A stretch of DNA of 9,458 bases from an uncultured Eubacteriales bacterium (GTDB taxonomy: Bacteria > Bacillota > Clostridia > Oscillospirales > Oscillospiraceae), in NCBI GenBank assembly GCA_902477055.1, contig CABSFY010000088.1, forward strand, positions 1-9,458. The letters are read 5' to 3'. Every line of letters starts with the position of its first letter. Position 1 is the first letter of the stretch. Position numbers and translations under genes: made by a program. The notes beneath the pieces were generated by a model. It was not told where the DNA came from and did not search any database. It saw nothing but the letters and a program-made list of their open reading frames with translations. Positions 1 through 5,418 of the stretch are shown piece after piece.

Positions 1-8
1 TATTGAAC

Positions 9-50
9 GTGAAAGGGAACCCTGACGGTTCCCTTTCACACTTTTCCTCC
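9..50 (+). terminator. Intrinsic terminator-like hairpin at the left edge
   Basis: A perfect 13-bp stem (9-21 with 27-39, 5-nt loop at 22-26) is followed by a short T-rich stretch at 41-44. It probably ends transcription of a plus-strand gene lying left of the window. The T-tract is only moderate, so the strand assignment is an inference. Confidence 0.5.
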
Positions 51-89
51 CTCCGAAACCTTTCGTTGGGCAGTTCTTTGACCGTCTGC

Positions 90-179
90 GGGCCGATGAG
101 GGCATCGGCCCCTACGCAGAATTTGGCGTTTTGCTCCCAAAGTTAGTCTTTGCGTAGGGCGCGATGCCCTCATCGCGCC
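90..179 (+). repeat. Composite intergenic repeat: two CCCT-loop hairpins facing each other
   Basis: Hairpin 1 pairs 90-98 with 103-111 (loop AGGG). Hairpin 2 pairs 158-166 with 171-179 (loop CCCT). Their outer flanks CCTACGCA and TGCGTAGG face inward, making an imperfect inverted repeat around a linker that contains CCCAAAG. Positions 90-118 are an exact 29-base reverse-complement match to 4411-4439, and a CCCAAAG-type linker recurs there in inverted form. This is a dispersed intergenic element with no coding potential that I can support. Confidence 0.75.
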
Positions 180-244
180 GGAGAGCGCAGTGCTGATTGG
201 GGCAAAACATCGTTACATCGTACAATATCCCGATTACTTATATT

Positions 245-307
245 ATTCACTATTCACTAAATCAATATTGCCTGCACGCGGCGGGGTGAGGGCACCCCGC
301 CCTACGC
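245..307 (+). repeat. ATTCACT heptamers plus GC-rich hairpin, copy 1
   Basis: Two ATTCACT units (245-251, 252-258) are followed by an AAATCAAT-like linker and a hairpin pairing 280-288 with 293-301 (loop AGGG), ending CCTACGC. The block aligns directly with 6432-6494 at 58 of 63 positions, and its last 28 bases are identical there. It lies in the non-coding gap downstream of the leftward operon. Confidence 0.75.
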
Positions 308-330
308 TTTGATTGAAATTCTGTCCAAAA

Positions 331-371
331 CAAAAAAGCGACGGCCCCGGTGCGCTACCACCGGGGCCGTC
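331..371 (-). terminator. Rho-independent terminator of the folate/DinB operon
   Basis: A perfect 13-bp GC-rich stem (340-352 with 359-371, 6-nt loop) is followed on the minus strand by six Ts (complement of 332-337). It sits about 175 bases beyond the stop codon of the DinB-like gene. The stretch 372-545 between them shows only a weak ATCAGG/CCTGAT dyad and no gene that I can support. Confidence 0.85.
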
Positions 372-545
372 TTGTGTTGTATGACGGTTTAGCACACGCT
401 GCTGTTGGCTTATCCGTGGAATTCTCCGCGGCATCAGCAGCAGAAATCAGGAAAAGGGAGGAAAACCTGATCTCTGGTTAGAGAATACCATATTCCCTCG
501 CCGGAGTTGTGAACAGAGCGTAAACGATCTGGAAATAACTTTCGG

Positions 546-1253
546 TCAGAGGAAGAAAAACGGGTTTTCCAGTCCGCTCGACCAGAGCGCCGCGGCCGTG
601 CGCCACATTGCGCGGGCATGGATGCGGTCGTGCCAGAGGAAGCGGCGCAGCACCTTGCGCATCGTCCAAAGCTCGCCGTCCGGCGCGGTGTAGACCGTTC
701 CGCTCAGCGGATCGGGCAGGTCCTCCAGCGCAGAGAGCGCCTGCAGCCGGTTCGTGTACAGGTCCGGCACGTTCTCAAACGGCAGACCGAACGCGCCGAC
801 GTAATACGCTGTCGTCTGATTGATATGCTCGTACATTTCGCGCGGCGTGCGCGGGACCGCGCCGTAGAAGCAGATGCGCTTCGGGCGGTCGGAAATATCG
901 GGGTTCGGGATGCTGCCAAACATCTTGCGGATGTCCCGCGCCGAGCGCAGGACCAGCAGCTTCAGCTTTTCAAATTCCTGCGGCGTCAGCGGCTCTCGCT
1001 CTGCGTCAAATAAAACGTCGGAGTCGGCCAGATCGATGCGCAGCTTCGACGGCTGACGTTGCACGATCTCGATCTCCGGGTCGTCGTAGGCGGGTTGCGC
1101 GCCGGTAGCCCAGTGCAGATAGCCGCGCAGCTCGCCGGGGAATTTCGCCAGCGCCTCGGCCTCGCTCTCGCCCCGGACGTAGGCGCCGGGATAGTCGGCG
1201 GCGTAGATCAGATAGCCGGCGGGATTGTATTCAACGACAGCCTGTAGCTTCAT
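546..1253 (-). CDS. Two-domain protein: HicB-like N-terminus fused to a DinB-like C-terminus
   Basis: This is a 235-residue protein. Residues about 1-65 resemble the HicB/UPF0150 fold: a strand, a GYLIYAADYPGAYVRGES stretch, then an alanine/leucine helix, as in 'DLPGC..GdT.eEA' domains. Residues about 85-230 look like a DinB four-helix bundle. Its candidate metal-binding histidines are H143 in YEHINQ, H208 in FLWHDR and H212 in RIHARAM, matching the spaced-His pattern of DinB enzymes that act on thiols or small molecules. The ATG at 1251-1253 is preceded by AAGGAGG with 5-nt spacing. That site overlaps the upstream gene's stop codon, leaving a 9-base gap, so the gene is cotranscribed with 5-formyl-THF cyclo-ligase. 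The substrate is unknown. The HicB call rests on pattern, not alignment, and no HicA toxin gene is adjacent. Confidence 0.7.
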   Translation of the reverse strand: MKLQAVVEYNPAGYLIYAADYPGAYVRGESEAEALAKFPGELRGYLHWATGAQPAYDDPEIEIVQRQPSKLRIDLADSDVLFDAEREPLTPQEFEKLKLLVLRSARDIRKMFGSIPNPDISDRPKRICFYGAVPRTPREMYEHINQTTAYYVGAFGLPFENVPDLYTNRLQALSALEDLPDPLSGTVYTAPDGELWTMRKVLRRFLWHDRIHARAMWRTAAALWSSGLENPFFFL

Positions 1254-1262
1254 AATGCCTCC

Positions 1263-1802
1263 TTAAATGATCGGTTCGGAAATCACGGCATCCACCGGGC
1301 GGTCGTGGCTCTCGACCTCCAGCTGCGGCAGGAGCTGGAAGCCGTAGCACAGTGCGATCGTCGGATGCTCCGGCTCCCGCGCCAGAAAGCGGTCGTAAAA
1401 GCCGCCGCCGTAGCCCAGCCGGTTGCCCGCCGGGTCGAAGGCCAGACCGGGCATCAGCACCAGCGCCGTCCGGTCGTCGGCCCGTTCGCCGTTGACCGGC
1501 TCGGGGATGCCGTAGCCGCTCAGCTCCAATTTTGTTTCCGGTGTCAGCCAGAAAAAATCCATCGTTTCGCCCAGAACACGCGGTGCGGCGATGCGCTTGC
1601 CGTCGAGCCGGGCGCGGCGGACGATCGGCTCTGTCCGCACCTCCTGATTGTAGCTCAGATAGAGATAGATCGCAGCGGCATTTTGGTACAGCGGATGGCA
1701 AAACAGCCGCTCCGCCAGCGCTGCCGAGGCCGTTTCGATCTGTTCGGCGGTCAGCGCGCGCTTTTTCGCCGCCAGCTCCCGCCGCAGGGCTTTTTTGTCC
1801 AT
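1263..1802 (-). CDS. 5-formyltetrahydrofolate cyclo-ligase (methenyl-THF synthetase; YgfA/Fau family)
   Basis: The family converts 5-formyl-THF to 5,10-methenyl-THF using ATP and Mg2+, returning the storage folate to one-carbon metabolism in the cytoplasm. The 179-residue length is usual. An N-terminal basic helix (KKALRRELAAKKRAL) is followed by the folate-site region YLSYNQEVRT (about 48-57) and the ATP/Mg signature MPGLAFD...GYGGGFYDR (117-138). The start at 1802 has GGAGG at 8-nt spacing. An in-frame ATG at 1808 abuts that site, and one at 1823 falls inside the -10 box of the predicted promoter, so neither can be used from that promoter. It is the first gene of a two-gene operon with the DinB-like gene, and it diverges from the lipid kinase gene. 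Confidence 0.93.
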   Translation of the reverse strand: MDKKALRRELAAKKRALTAEQIETASAALAERLFCHPLYQNAAAIYLYLSYNQEVRTEPIVRRARLDGKRIAAPRVLGETMDFFWLTPETKLELSGYGIPEPVNGERADDRTALVLMPGLAFDPAGNRLGYGGGFYDRFLAREPEHPTIALCYGFQLLPQLEVESHDRPVDAVISEPII

Positions 1803-1821
1803 GGACATCCCCTCCGCTTCC

Positions 1822-1850
1822 ATTTTAACTTTTTACGCGGATTCTGTCAA
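1822..1850 (-). promoter_or_regulatory. Sigma-A-type promoter of the folate cyclo-ligase operon
   Basis: On the minus strand there is a perfect TTGACA (-35, 1845-1850), a 17-nt spacer, and TAAAAT (-10, 1822-1827; 5 of 6 consensus). The predicted start of transcription is near 1815. That leaves a leader of only about 13 nt before the ATG at 1802, which is room for the ribosome-binding site and little else. Confidence 0.85.
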
Positions 1851-1900
1851 TCATTTTCCGGAATTTCCGCCGCGCTTCGACACCGGCGGAAAAATGTCCA

Positions 1901-1929
1901 TTGCAGAATGCCGGATTTTACGCTATAAT
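1901..1929 (+). promoter_or_regulatory. Promoter of the lipid kinase gene
   Basis: TTGCAG (-35, 1901-1906; 3 of 6 consensus) is separated by 17 nt from a perfect TATAAT (-10, 1924-1929). Transcription would start near 1936, about 26 nt before the ATG at 1962. About 50 bases separate it from the divergent promoter's -35 box. Confidence 0.75.
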
Positions 1930-1961
1930 GGCAATAATTCACGAGAGAAAGGGAACAAAAA

Positions 1962-2834
1962 ATGACATATCACATTCTCTTTAACCCGCAGGCGGGCAAC
2001 GGTACCGGTGAGAAGGCTGCGCATCAGCTCGACACGCTGCTCTCCGGCAGCACGCTACGCTACTATGACATGACAAAAATCGGCTCCTACGCGGATTTCT
2101 TCAAGCCCATCCCGGTCGATGAGCCGATCGTCCTCGCCGGCGGCGACGGTACGATCAACCGCTTCCTCAACGACACGCAGGCGCTGACAATTGCGCAGGA
2201 CCTTCAGTATTTCGCCGTCGGCAGCGGCAACGACTTCCTGCATGACCTCGGCAAGAAGAAGGGCGAGCCGCCGTTTTCCATCAAAAAATACCTCGTCGAT
2301 CTGCCCGTCGTGACGGTGAAGGGCAAAAGCTACCGCTTCCTCAACGGCATCGGCTACGGCATCGACGGCTACTGCTGCGAGGTCGGCGATAAGCTCCGCG
2401 AAACCTCGAACAAGCCCGTCAATTATACATCCATTGCCATCAAGGGCCTGCTGTTCCACTATAAGCCCGTCAACGCCCGCATCACCGTGGACGGTGAGGT
2501 CCATAAGTTCCGAAAGGTCTGGCTGGCCCCGACGATGAACGGCCGCTTCTACGGCGGCGGCATGATGGTCGCGCCGCAGCAGGACCGCCTCAACCCCGAA
2601 CGCACCGTTTCCGTCAGCGTGATGTACGGCTCCGGCAAGGTCAAGACGCTCGTCGTGTTCCCATCGATCTTCAAGGGCGAACACGTCAAGCACACGGAAA
2701 TGACCAAGGTCCTGACCGGCCACGAGATCAAGGTCGAATTCGACCGCCCCACCGCCCTCCAAATCGACGGCGAGACCGTCCTCGGCGTGAAGGAATACAC
2801 CGTCAAAACCAAGGTCCCTGCTGCGGTCAAGTAA
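1962..2834 (+). CDS. Diacylglycerol kinase-family lipid kinase (YegS/DagK type)
   Basis: This 290-residue cytoplasmic or membrane-peripheral enzyme belongs to the family that phosphorylates diacylglycerol or related lipids with ATP, recycling DAG released by envelope polymer synthesis. The N-terminal NPQAGNGTG (8-16) and AGGDGTINRFLND (59-71) form the nucleotide-binding region. VGSGNDF (86-92) is the second signature; a serine stands where many members have threonine. A GGGMMVAP segment and a late ALQIDGE motif are typical of the C-terminal beta domain. Length is normal for the family. The ATG follows an AAAGGGA ribosome-binding site and a good promoter. The gene is alone on its strand. The exact lipid substrate cannot be read from sequence, since the family also contains sphingosine-like and undecaprenol-related members. 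Confidence 0.9.
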   Translation: MTYHILFNPQAGNGTGEKAAHQLDTLLSGSTLRYYDMTKIGSYADFFKPIPVDEPIVLAGGDGTINRFLNDTQALTIAQDLQYFAVGSGNDFLHDLGKKKGEPPFSIKKYLVDLPVVTVKGKSYRFLNGIGYGIDGYCCEVGDKLRETSNKPVNYTSIAIKGLLFHYKPVNARITVDGEVHKFRKVWLAPTMNGRFYGGGMMVAPQQDRLNPERTVSVSVMYGSGKVKTLVVFPSIFKGEHVKHTEMTKVLTGHEIKVEFDRPTALQIDGETVLGVKEYTVKTKVPAAVK

Positions 2835-2875
2835 ATAGCAAGCAAATCCAAAAGCTCCCGCCAAGAAAATGTTAG

Positions 2876-2911
2876 GTACCCCCAATACCGGACACCCGGT
2901 ATTGGGGGTAC
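2876..2911 (+). terminator. 16-bp perfect hairpin after the lipid kinase gene, no T-tract
   Basis: Positions 2876-2891 pair perfectly with 2896-2911 around an ACAC loop, about 40 bases beyond the stop codon. No U-run follows, so it is either a weak or 3'-end-stabilising terminator or an independent palindromic element. The rest of the gap (2912-3086) shows only a short imperfect ACACGTGT-centred palindrome near 3028-3042 and no supported gene. Confidence 0.5.
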
Positions 2912-3086
2912 ATCAGCCTGTGGAAACCGCCGAACCCTAATGCAAAGCTCCATAAGGGTACGGACGCTGATCCCATCATCTGCTGCAACGCTGCGATAGA
3001 CAAGCGAAGCTGCTATTTGAATATAGTGTACACGTGTTGACACAAAAAGGGCAATGTTTTTTCGCTTTTTCGGTAAAATTTTGCGT

Positions 3087-3500
3087 TTAACGCCTTAAAA
3101 AAGCCAAATATCCCTCCAAAATCAGGGAGGCGGCGACGGCGTCTACGGTGTTTTTGCGCTTTTTGCCGTGGTAGTTGCAATCGGAGAGAATCTGGTGGGC
3201 CTCGATGGTGGTGCGGCGCTCGTCCCAGAGGGTGACGGGCTGGCCGGCCGTGCGCTCGACGAGGGCGGCGAAGTCGCGATACAGGGCGGCGCGAGGGCCT
3301 TCCGAGCCGTCCATGTTGCGCGGGAAGCCCATGACGAGCCGCTCCGCGCCGGTGGAACGGACCAGCTCGGCGATTTTCTCGGCGGTTTTTTCCGCGTTAC
3401 GGCTATGGATGACCTCGGTCTGGCCGACGATGGTGCCGCTCAGGTCGGAGACGGCGATGCCGGTGCGGGCGTCGCCGTAGTCGATGGCGAGGACTCTCAT
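3087..3500 (-). CDS. ruvX: RuvX/YqgF family: Holliday junction resolvase-like, pre-16S rRNA nuclease
   Basis: This 137-residue RNase H-fold protein matches the usual family length. The family is required for 5'-end maturation of 16S rRNA and was first proposed as a Holliday junction resolvase. The N-terminal MRVLAIDYGDARTGIAVSD carries catalytic D7. GFPRNMDGS (58-66) follows, then WDERRTT with E94, and VDAVAASLILEGYL with D120, completing the acidic triad. The ATG at 3498-3500 overlaps the upstream gene's TGA (ATGA), implying translational coupling. A longer reading from 3542 would add 14 alanine- and glutamate-rich residues that the family lacks, all lying inside the upstream gene. I see no clear terminator after the stop. 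Confidence 0.93.
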   Translation of the reverse strand: MRVLAIDYGDARTGIAVSDLSGTIVGQTEVIHSRNAEKTAEKIAELVRSTGAERLVMGFPRNMDGSEGPRAALYRDFAALVERTAGQPVTLWDERRTTIEAHQILSDCNYHGKKRKNTVDAVAASLILEGYLAFLRR

Positions 3501-4273
3501 TCCGCCGTCCCCCGCTTCACGAGCTTCCGCAGCGGCAGCCATGCGAGGAAGGCCAGCGCCGAGCCGAGCAGGGCCGTCAGAAGCTGGGTGATGGAGAAGG
3601 TGGTCTTGGCGACGGCGATGGCCTGTGCCGGAAGCGCATCTGCGCCGGTGAGGATGCCACGCGAGATGGTCAGCCAGAGGAACAGCGCCTTAACGACCGA
3701 GCCGAACACCAGCCCGGCAATGAGCGTCCACGAACGCGGCAGCTTTGCCGCCAGCACCCAAAGCCCGGCGAACAGCGCAAAGCAGCCGCCCAGCGCAATC
3801 AGCAGTACGAGCAGCAGCGGCGTGATCGCAAGCTGGACCAGCTCGCCGAACGAGGCGAGAAACGCAATGCCGATGCTGCCCCAGAGCGCCGCCGCAACGA
3901 GCGCAACGACGATACCGGTACGGAAGCGTGCATCGGAGAGCGAGAGCTTCTGCGCTTCCGGCAGCTTGGCCGCCAGCCGGATGCCGAACAGCCAGACGAA
4001 CAGGGTCAGGATAAAATTACCGGCAATGATGCACGGCACGATCCCGGGATAGGCGCTCATGATGGGGCTTCCGGTGATGAGCCACGAGGTCAGCGGCGTA
4101 ACGGCCGACAGGATCGCGCCGCTCCAGAGGCCGCAGGAGAGCGTCGCGAGGATCAAGATCGCGTTGATGACCGGCCCGGTCAGGTAGACCGAGGTGTTTT
4201 TCAAAAATTGCGCCGCGATGCACAGCGCCAGCAGCAGCGCCGTCCGGCAAATCAGGCGAACATTCGGTTTCAT
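3497..4273 (-). CDS. Polytopic membrane protein, ECF transporter S-component-like
   Basis: The protein has 258 residues and about eight predicted hydrophobic segments (roughly 8-24, 30-49, 51-68, 76-98, 119-141, 147-175, 182-203 and 227-248). The N-terminal RTALLLALCIAAQF, the VNAILIL-like GPVINAILIL, and the C-terminal pattern KTTFSITQLLTALLGSALAFL resemble substrate-binding S components of energy-coupling factor vitamin/cofactor importers. The usual S component has about six helices and 170-200 residues, so the 119-175 block looks like an extra helix pair. No EcfA or EcfT gene is adjacent, as is common for S components that share an energising module encoded elsewhere. GGAGG lies 8 nt before the ATG. 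Its last bases overlap ruvX. The substrate is unknown, and the S-component call is moderate. Confidence 0.6.
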   Translation of the reverse strand: MKPNVRLICRTALLLALCIAAQFLKNTSVYLTGPVINAILILATLSCGLWSGAILSAVTPLTSWLITGSPIMSAYPGIVPCIIAGNFILTLFVWLFGIRLAAKLPEAQKLSLSDARFRTGIVVALVAAALWGSIGIAFLASFGELVQLAITPLLLVLLIALGGCFALFAGLWVLAAKLPRSWTLIAGLVFGSVVKALFLWLTISRGILTGADALPAQAIAVAKTTFSITQLLTALLGSALAFLAWLPLRKLVKRGTAE

Positions 4274-4301
4274 GGGACATTCCTCCGTTTCTTATTTCTA
4301 C

Positions 4302-4330
4302 ATTATATCTGCCTGTGGGCGGAATTACAA
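4302..4330 (-). promoter_or_regulatory. Promoter of the S-component-like/ruvX pair
   Basis: Minus-strand TTGTAA (-35, 4325-4330; 4 of 6) has a 17-nt spacer to a perfect TATAAT (-10, 4302-4307). Transcription would start near 4295, about 22 nt upstream of the ATG. There is therefore no room for a cofactor riboswitch in this transcript. Confidence 0.75.
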
Positions 4331-4351
4331 GCGGAAAATGCAGCCTTGACG

Positions 4352-4439
4352 GGTAGAAGGGCATCGCGCCCTGCCAAAAACCGACTTTGGGCGCAACAGT
4401 GATACCCTTATGCGTAGGGGCCGATGCCCTCATCGGCCC
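4352..4439 (-). repeat. Composite CCCT-loop hairpin repeat, inverted copy
   Basis: This is the reverse-orientation counterpart of 90-179. An intact hairpin (4414-4439 region, loop CCCT) and its flank match 90-118 exactly over 29 bases. A linker with the CCCAAAG/CTTTGGG motif is kept, and the second hairpin (about 4352-4375) is decayed. With the neighbouring element at 4447-4497 it fills most of the 322-base gap 4274-4595. Confidence 0.7.
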
Positions 4440-4446
4440 ACCGGAC

Positions 4447-4491
4447 GCACCATCGAACGCCATCCGTAGGGCGGGCTGCCCTCAGCCCGCC
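4447..4491 (+). repeat. GCACCATCGAA-linked CCCT-loop hairpin
   Basis: GCACCATCGAA (4447-4457) precedes CCATCCGTAGG and a hairpin pairing 4470-4478 with 4483-4491 around CCCT. The same order, GCACCATCGAA, then CATTCGCAGG, then a hairpin, occurs at 7619-7664. The remaining bases 4492-4563 show nothing I can assign. Confidence 0.65.
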
Positions 4492-4563
4492 GCGAATTCC
4501 GTACCGTGCTCATGATTGCCCCGCGTATGGACGATTATTTACACAAATCCCCGCAAAGCACCT

Positions 4564-4591
4564 CGACCGCACCGGTTTTTCGGTGCGGTCG
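4564..4591 (-). terminator. Hairpin immediately after the TSUP pair
   Basis: An 11-bp perfect stem (4564-4574 with 4581-4591, 6-nt loop) begins four bases past the stop codon of the downstream TSUP half, so it most likely ends that operon. The minus strand lacks a clean U-run after it, while a T-rich stretch lies on the plus-strand side (4595-4607), so it may be less efficient or act in the other direction. Confidence 0.5.
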
Positions 4592-4595
4592 GCCT

Positions 4596-4952
4596 TTATC
4601 CTTTTTTATGCTTGCCGAACAGCTCGCGGAGGCCGACGAGGAGGAGAAAGCCGCCGAACAGGCGGCGGAGGAGGGCGGTATCCAGTCCTGTAGCAACCCA
4701 TGCGGTAAGGGCCGCCGCCGCACAGCCGGGGAGCGCGGCCCAGAGGACGGTTTTCCAGCGGATGAGGCGGTTTTTCGCGTGAAGCAGGAGGGCCGTCAGC
4801 GCGGTCGGAATAAAATATAACAGGTTAATCCCCTGCGCCTGCACCTGCTCCAGCCCCTGCACGGCGGTCATCCAGACCATCAGCGCCGTGCCGCCGCCGA
4901 TGCCGAGGCCGGACAGCACGCCGCACACCAGCCCGGCCAGCGCCGCGATCAT
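4596..4952 (-). CDS. TSUP (TauE/SafE) half-transporter, second gene of the pair
   Basis: This is a 118-residue integral membrane protein, about half the length of a normal TauE/SafE permease; the family exports or imports sulfur-containing anions and organic acids. It carries the glycine-rich family signature GLSGLGIGGGT-like segment GVLSGLGIGGGT (11-22), then AQGINLLYFIPTALTA (39-54), a second hydrophobic pair, and a basic tail GKHKKG. Three to four membrane segments are predicted. The ATG (4950-4952) overlaps the stop of the upstream half by ATGA. Both partners are 118 residues, so they plausibly assemble as a heterodimer equal to one full permease. An upstream extension to 5159 in this frame runs out of frame through the partner gene with no membrane character, and is rejected. 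The substrate is unknown. Confidence 0.85.
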   Translation of the reverse strand: MIAALAGLVCGVLSGLGIGGGTALMVWMTAVQGLEQVQAQGINLLYFIPTALTALLLHAKNRLIRWKTVLWAALPGCAAAALTAWVATGLDTALLRRLFGGFLLLVGLRELFGKHKKG

Positions 4953-5305
4953 TGCAGCACCAGCCGCAGCCCGCCCCAGACGATGAGCGCGCCCATCACC
5001 CGGTGCAGCAGCACTGTCGGCAGCCGCTTGAGCAGCAGCCCCGCGATCAGCCCGCCGAGCGCCCCGCCGATGAGATACGGCACCGCCTCGCCCGGAAACG
5101 CCCCGCCGCGCAGCCAATACACCGCTGCCGACACCAGGCACAGCGGCAGAATGATACACACCGAGCTTGCAAACTGCTCGCGCGAGTCAAGGTCCGTCAG
5201 CCGCTCCAGCAGCGGCAGCAGCAGCATCCCGCCGCCCGCGCCGAACAGCCCGTTGGCCAATCCCGCCGCCGCGCCCGCCACCGCCGCGCCGTAGTTTTTC
5301 CGCAT
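4949..5305 (-). CDS. TSUP (TauE/SafE) half-transporter, first gene of the pair
   Basis: The protein has 118 residues, with the N-terminal-half TSUP signature NGLFGAGGGMLLLP (18-31), a QFASSVCIILPL segment (44-55), a loop with LRGGAFPGE (65-73), and glycine-rich segments LIGGALGGLIAGLLLKRLP and MGALIVWGGLRLVL. About four membrane spans are expected. I chose the ATG at 5303-5305 because GGAGG (complement of 5314-5318) lies exactly 8 nt before it. The in-frame GTG at 5312-5314 overlaps that ribosome-binding site, so it is an unlikely start. The gene is translationally coupled to the second half and diverges from the SSB gene across a region with a 10-bp inverted repeat. I found no convincing promoter hexamers on this strand. 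Confidence 0.85.
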   Translation of the reverse strand: MRKNYGAAVAGAAAGLANGLFGAGGGMLLLPLLERLTDLDSREQFASSVCIILPLCLVSAAVYWLRGGAFPGEAVPYLIGGALGGLIAGLLLKRLPTVLLHRVMGALIVWGGLRLVLQ

Positions 5306-5335
5306 TTGCGCCACCTCCGTTTGGGGTATTTTTCC

Positions 5336-5368
5336 CGATTATGCGCCGCGTATACAGCCGCATAATCG
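5336..5368. promoter_or_regulatory. Operator-like 10-bp inverted repeat between divergent genes
   Basis: CGATTATGCG (5336-5345) and CGCATAATCG (5359-5368) are perfect inverted copies around 13 bases that contain GTATAC (5350-5355). The arms are about 23 bases centre to centre, roughly two helical turns, in the shared upstream region of the TSUP pair and the SSB gene. This geometry suits a dimeric regulator, though a hairpin is also possible. Consensus-like promoter pairs are not obvious here; TATACT (5383-5388) is the best plus-strand -10 candidate but lacks a good -35. Confidence 0.45.
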
Positions 5369-5418
5369 CCCCGCGCAGGGAATATACTCTCCCATAAGAC
5401 GTTGAACGAGGTGGGACA

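Noticed and set aside
2055..2885. 276-codon minus-strand open frame opposite the lipid kinase
   Set aside because: Its composition is dominated by V, A, D and E and it mirrors the codon pattern of the kinase gene; no family motif or start signal is seen.
3040..3086. Terminator after ruvX
   Set aside because: Only a 4-5-bp GCGTT/AACGC dyad overlaps the stop, followed by AT-rich sequence with no clean stem and U-run; too weak to call.
3501..3542. Upstream start for ruvX adding 14 residues
   Set aside because: The family begins at the conserved MRVLAIDYG strand, and the extension lies within the upstream gene; the ATGA overlap favours 3500.
3168..4052. 294-codon plus-strand open frame opposite ruvX and the membrane gene
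   Set aside because: It lies antisense to two well-supported genes, has low-complexity alanine/serine/arginine composition, and no ribosome-binding site; high GC content creates such frames.
5312..5314. GTG start for the first TSUP half
   Set aside because: It overlaps the GGAGG site, while the ATG at 5303-5305 has ideal 8-nt spacing.
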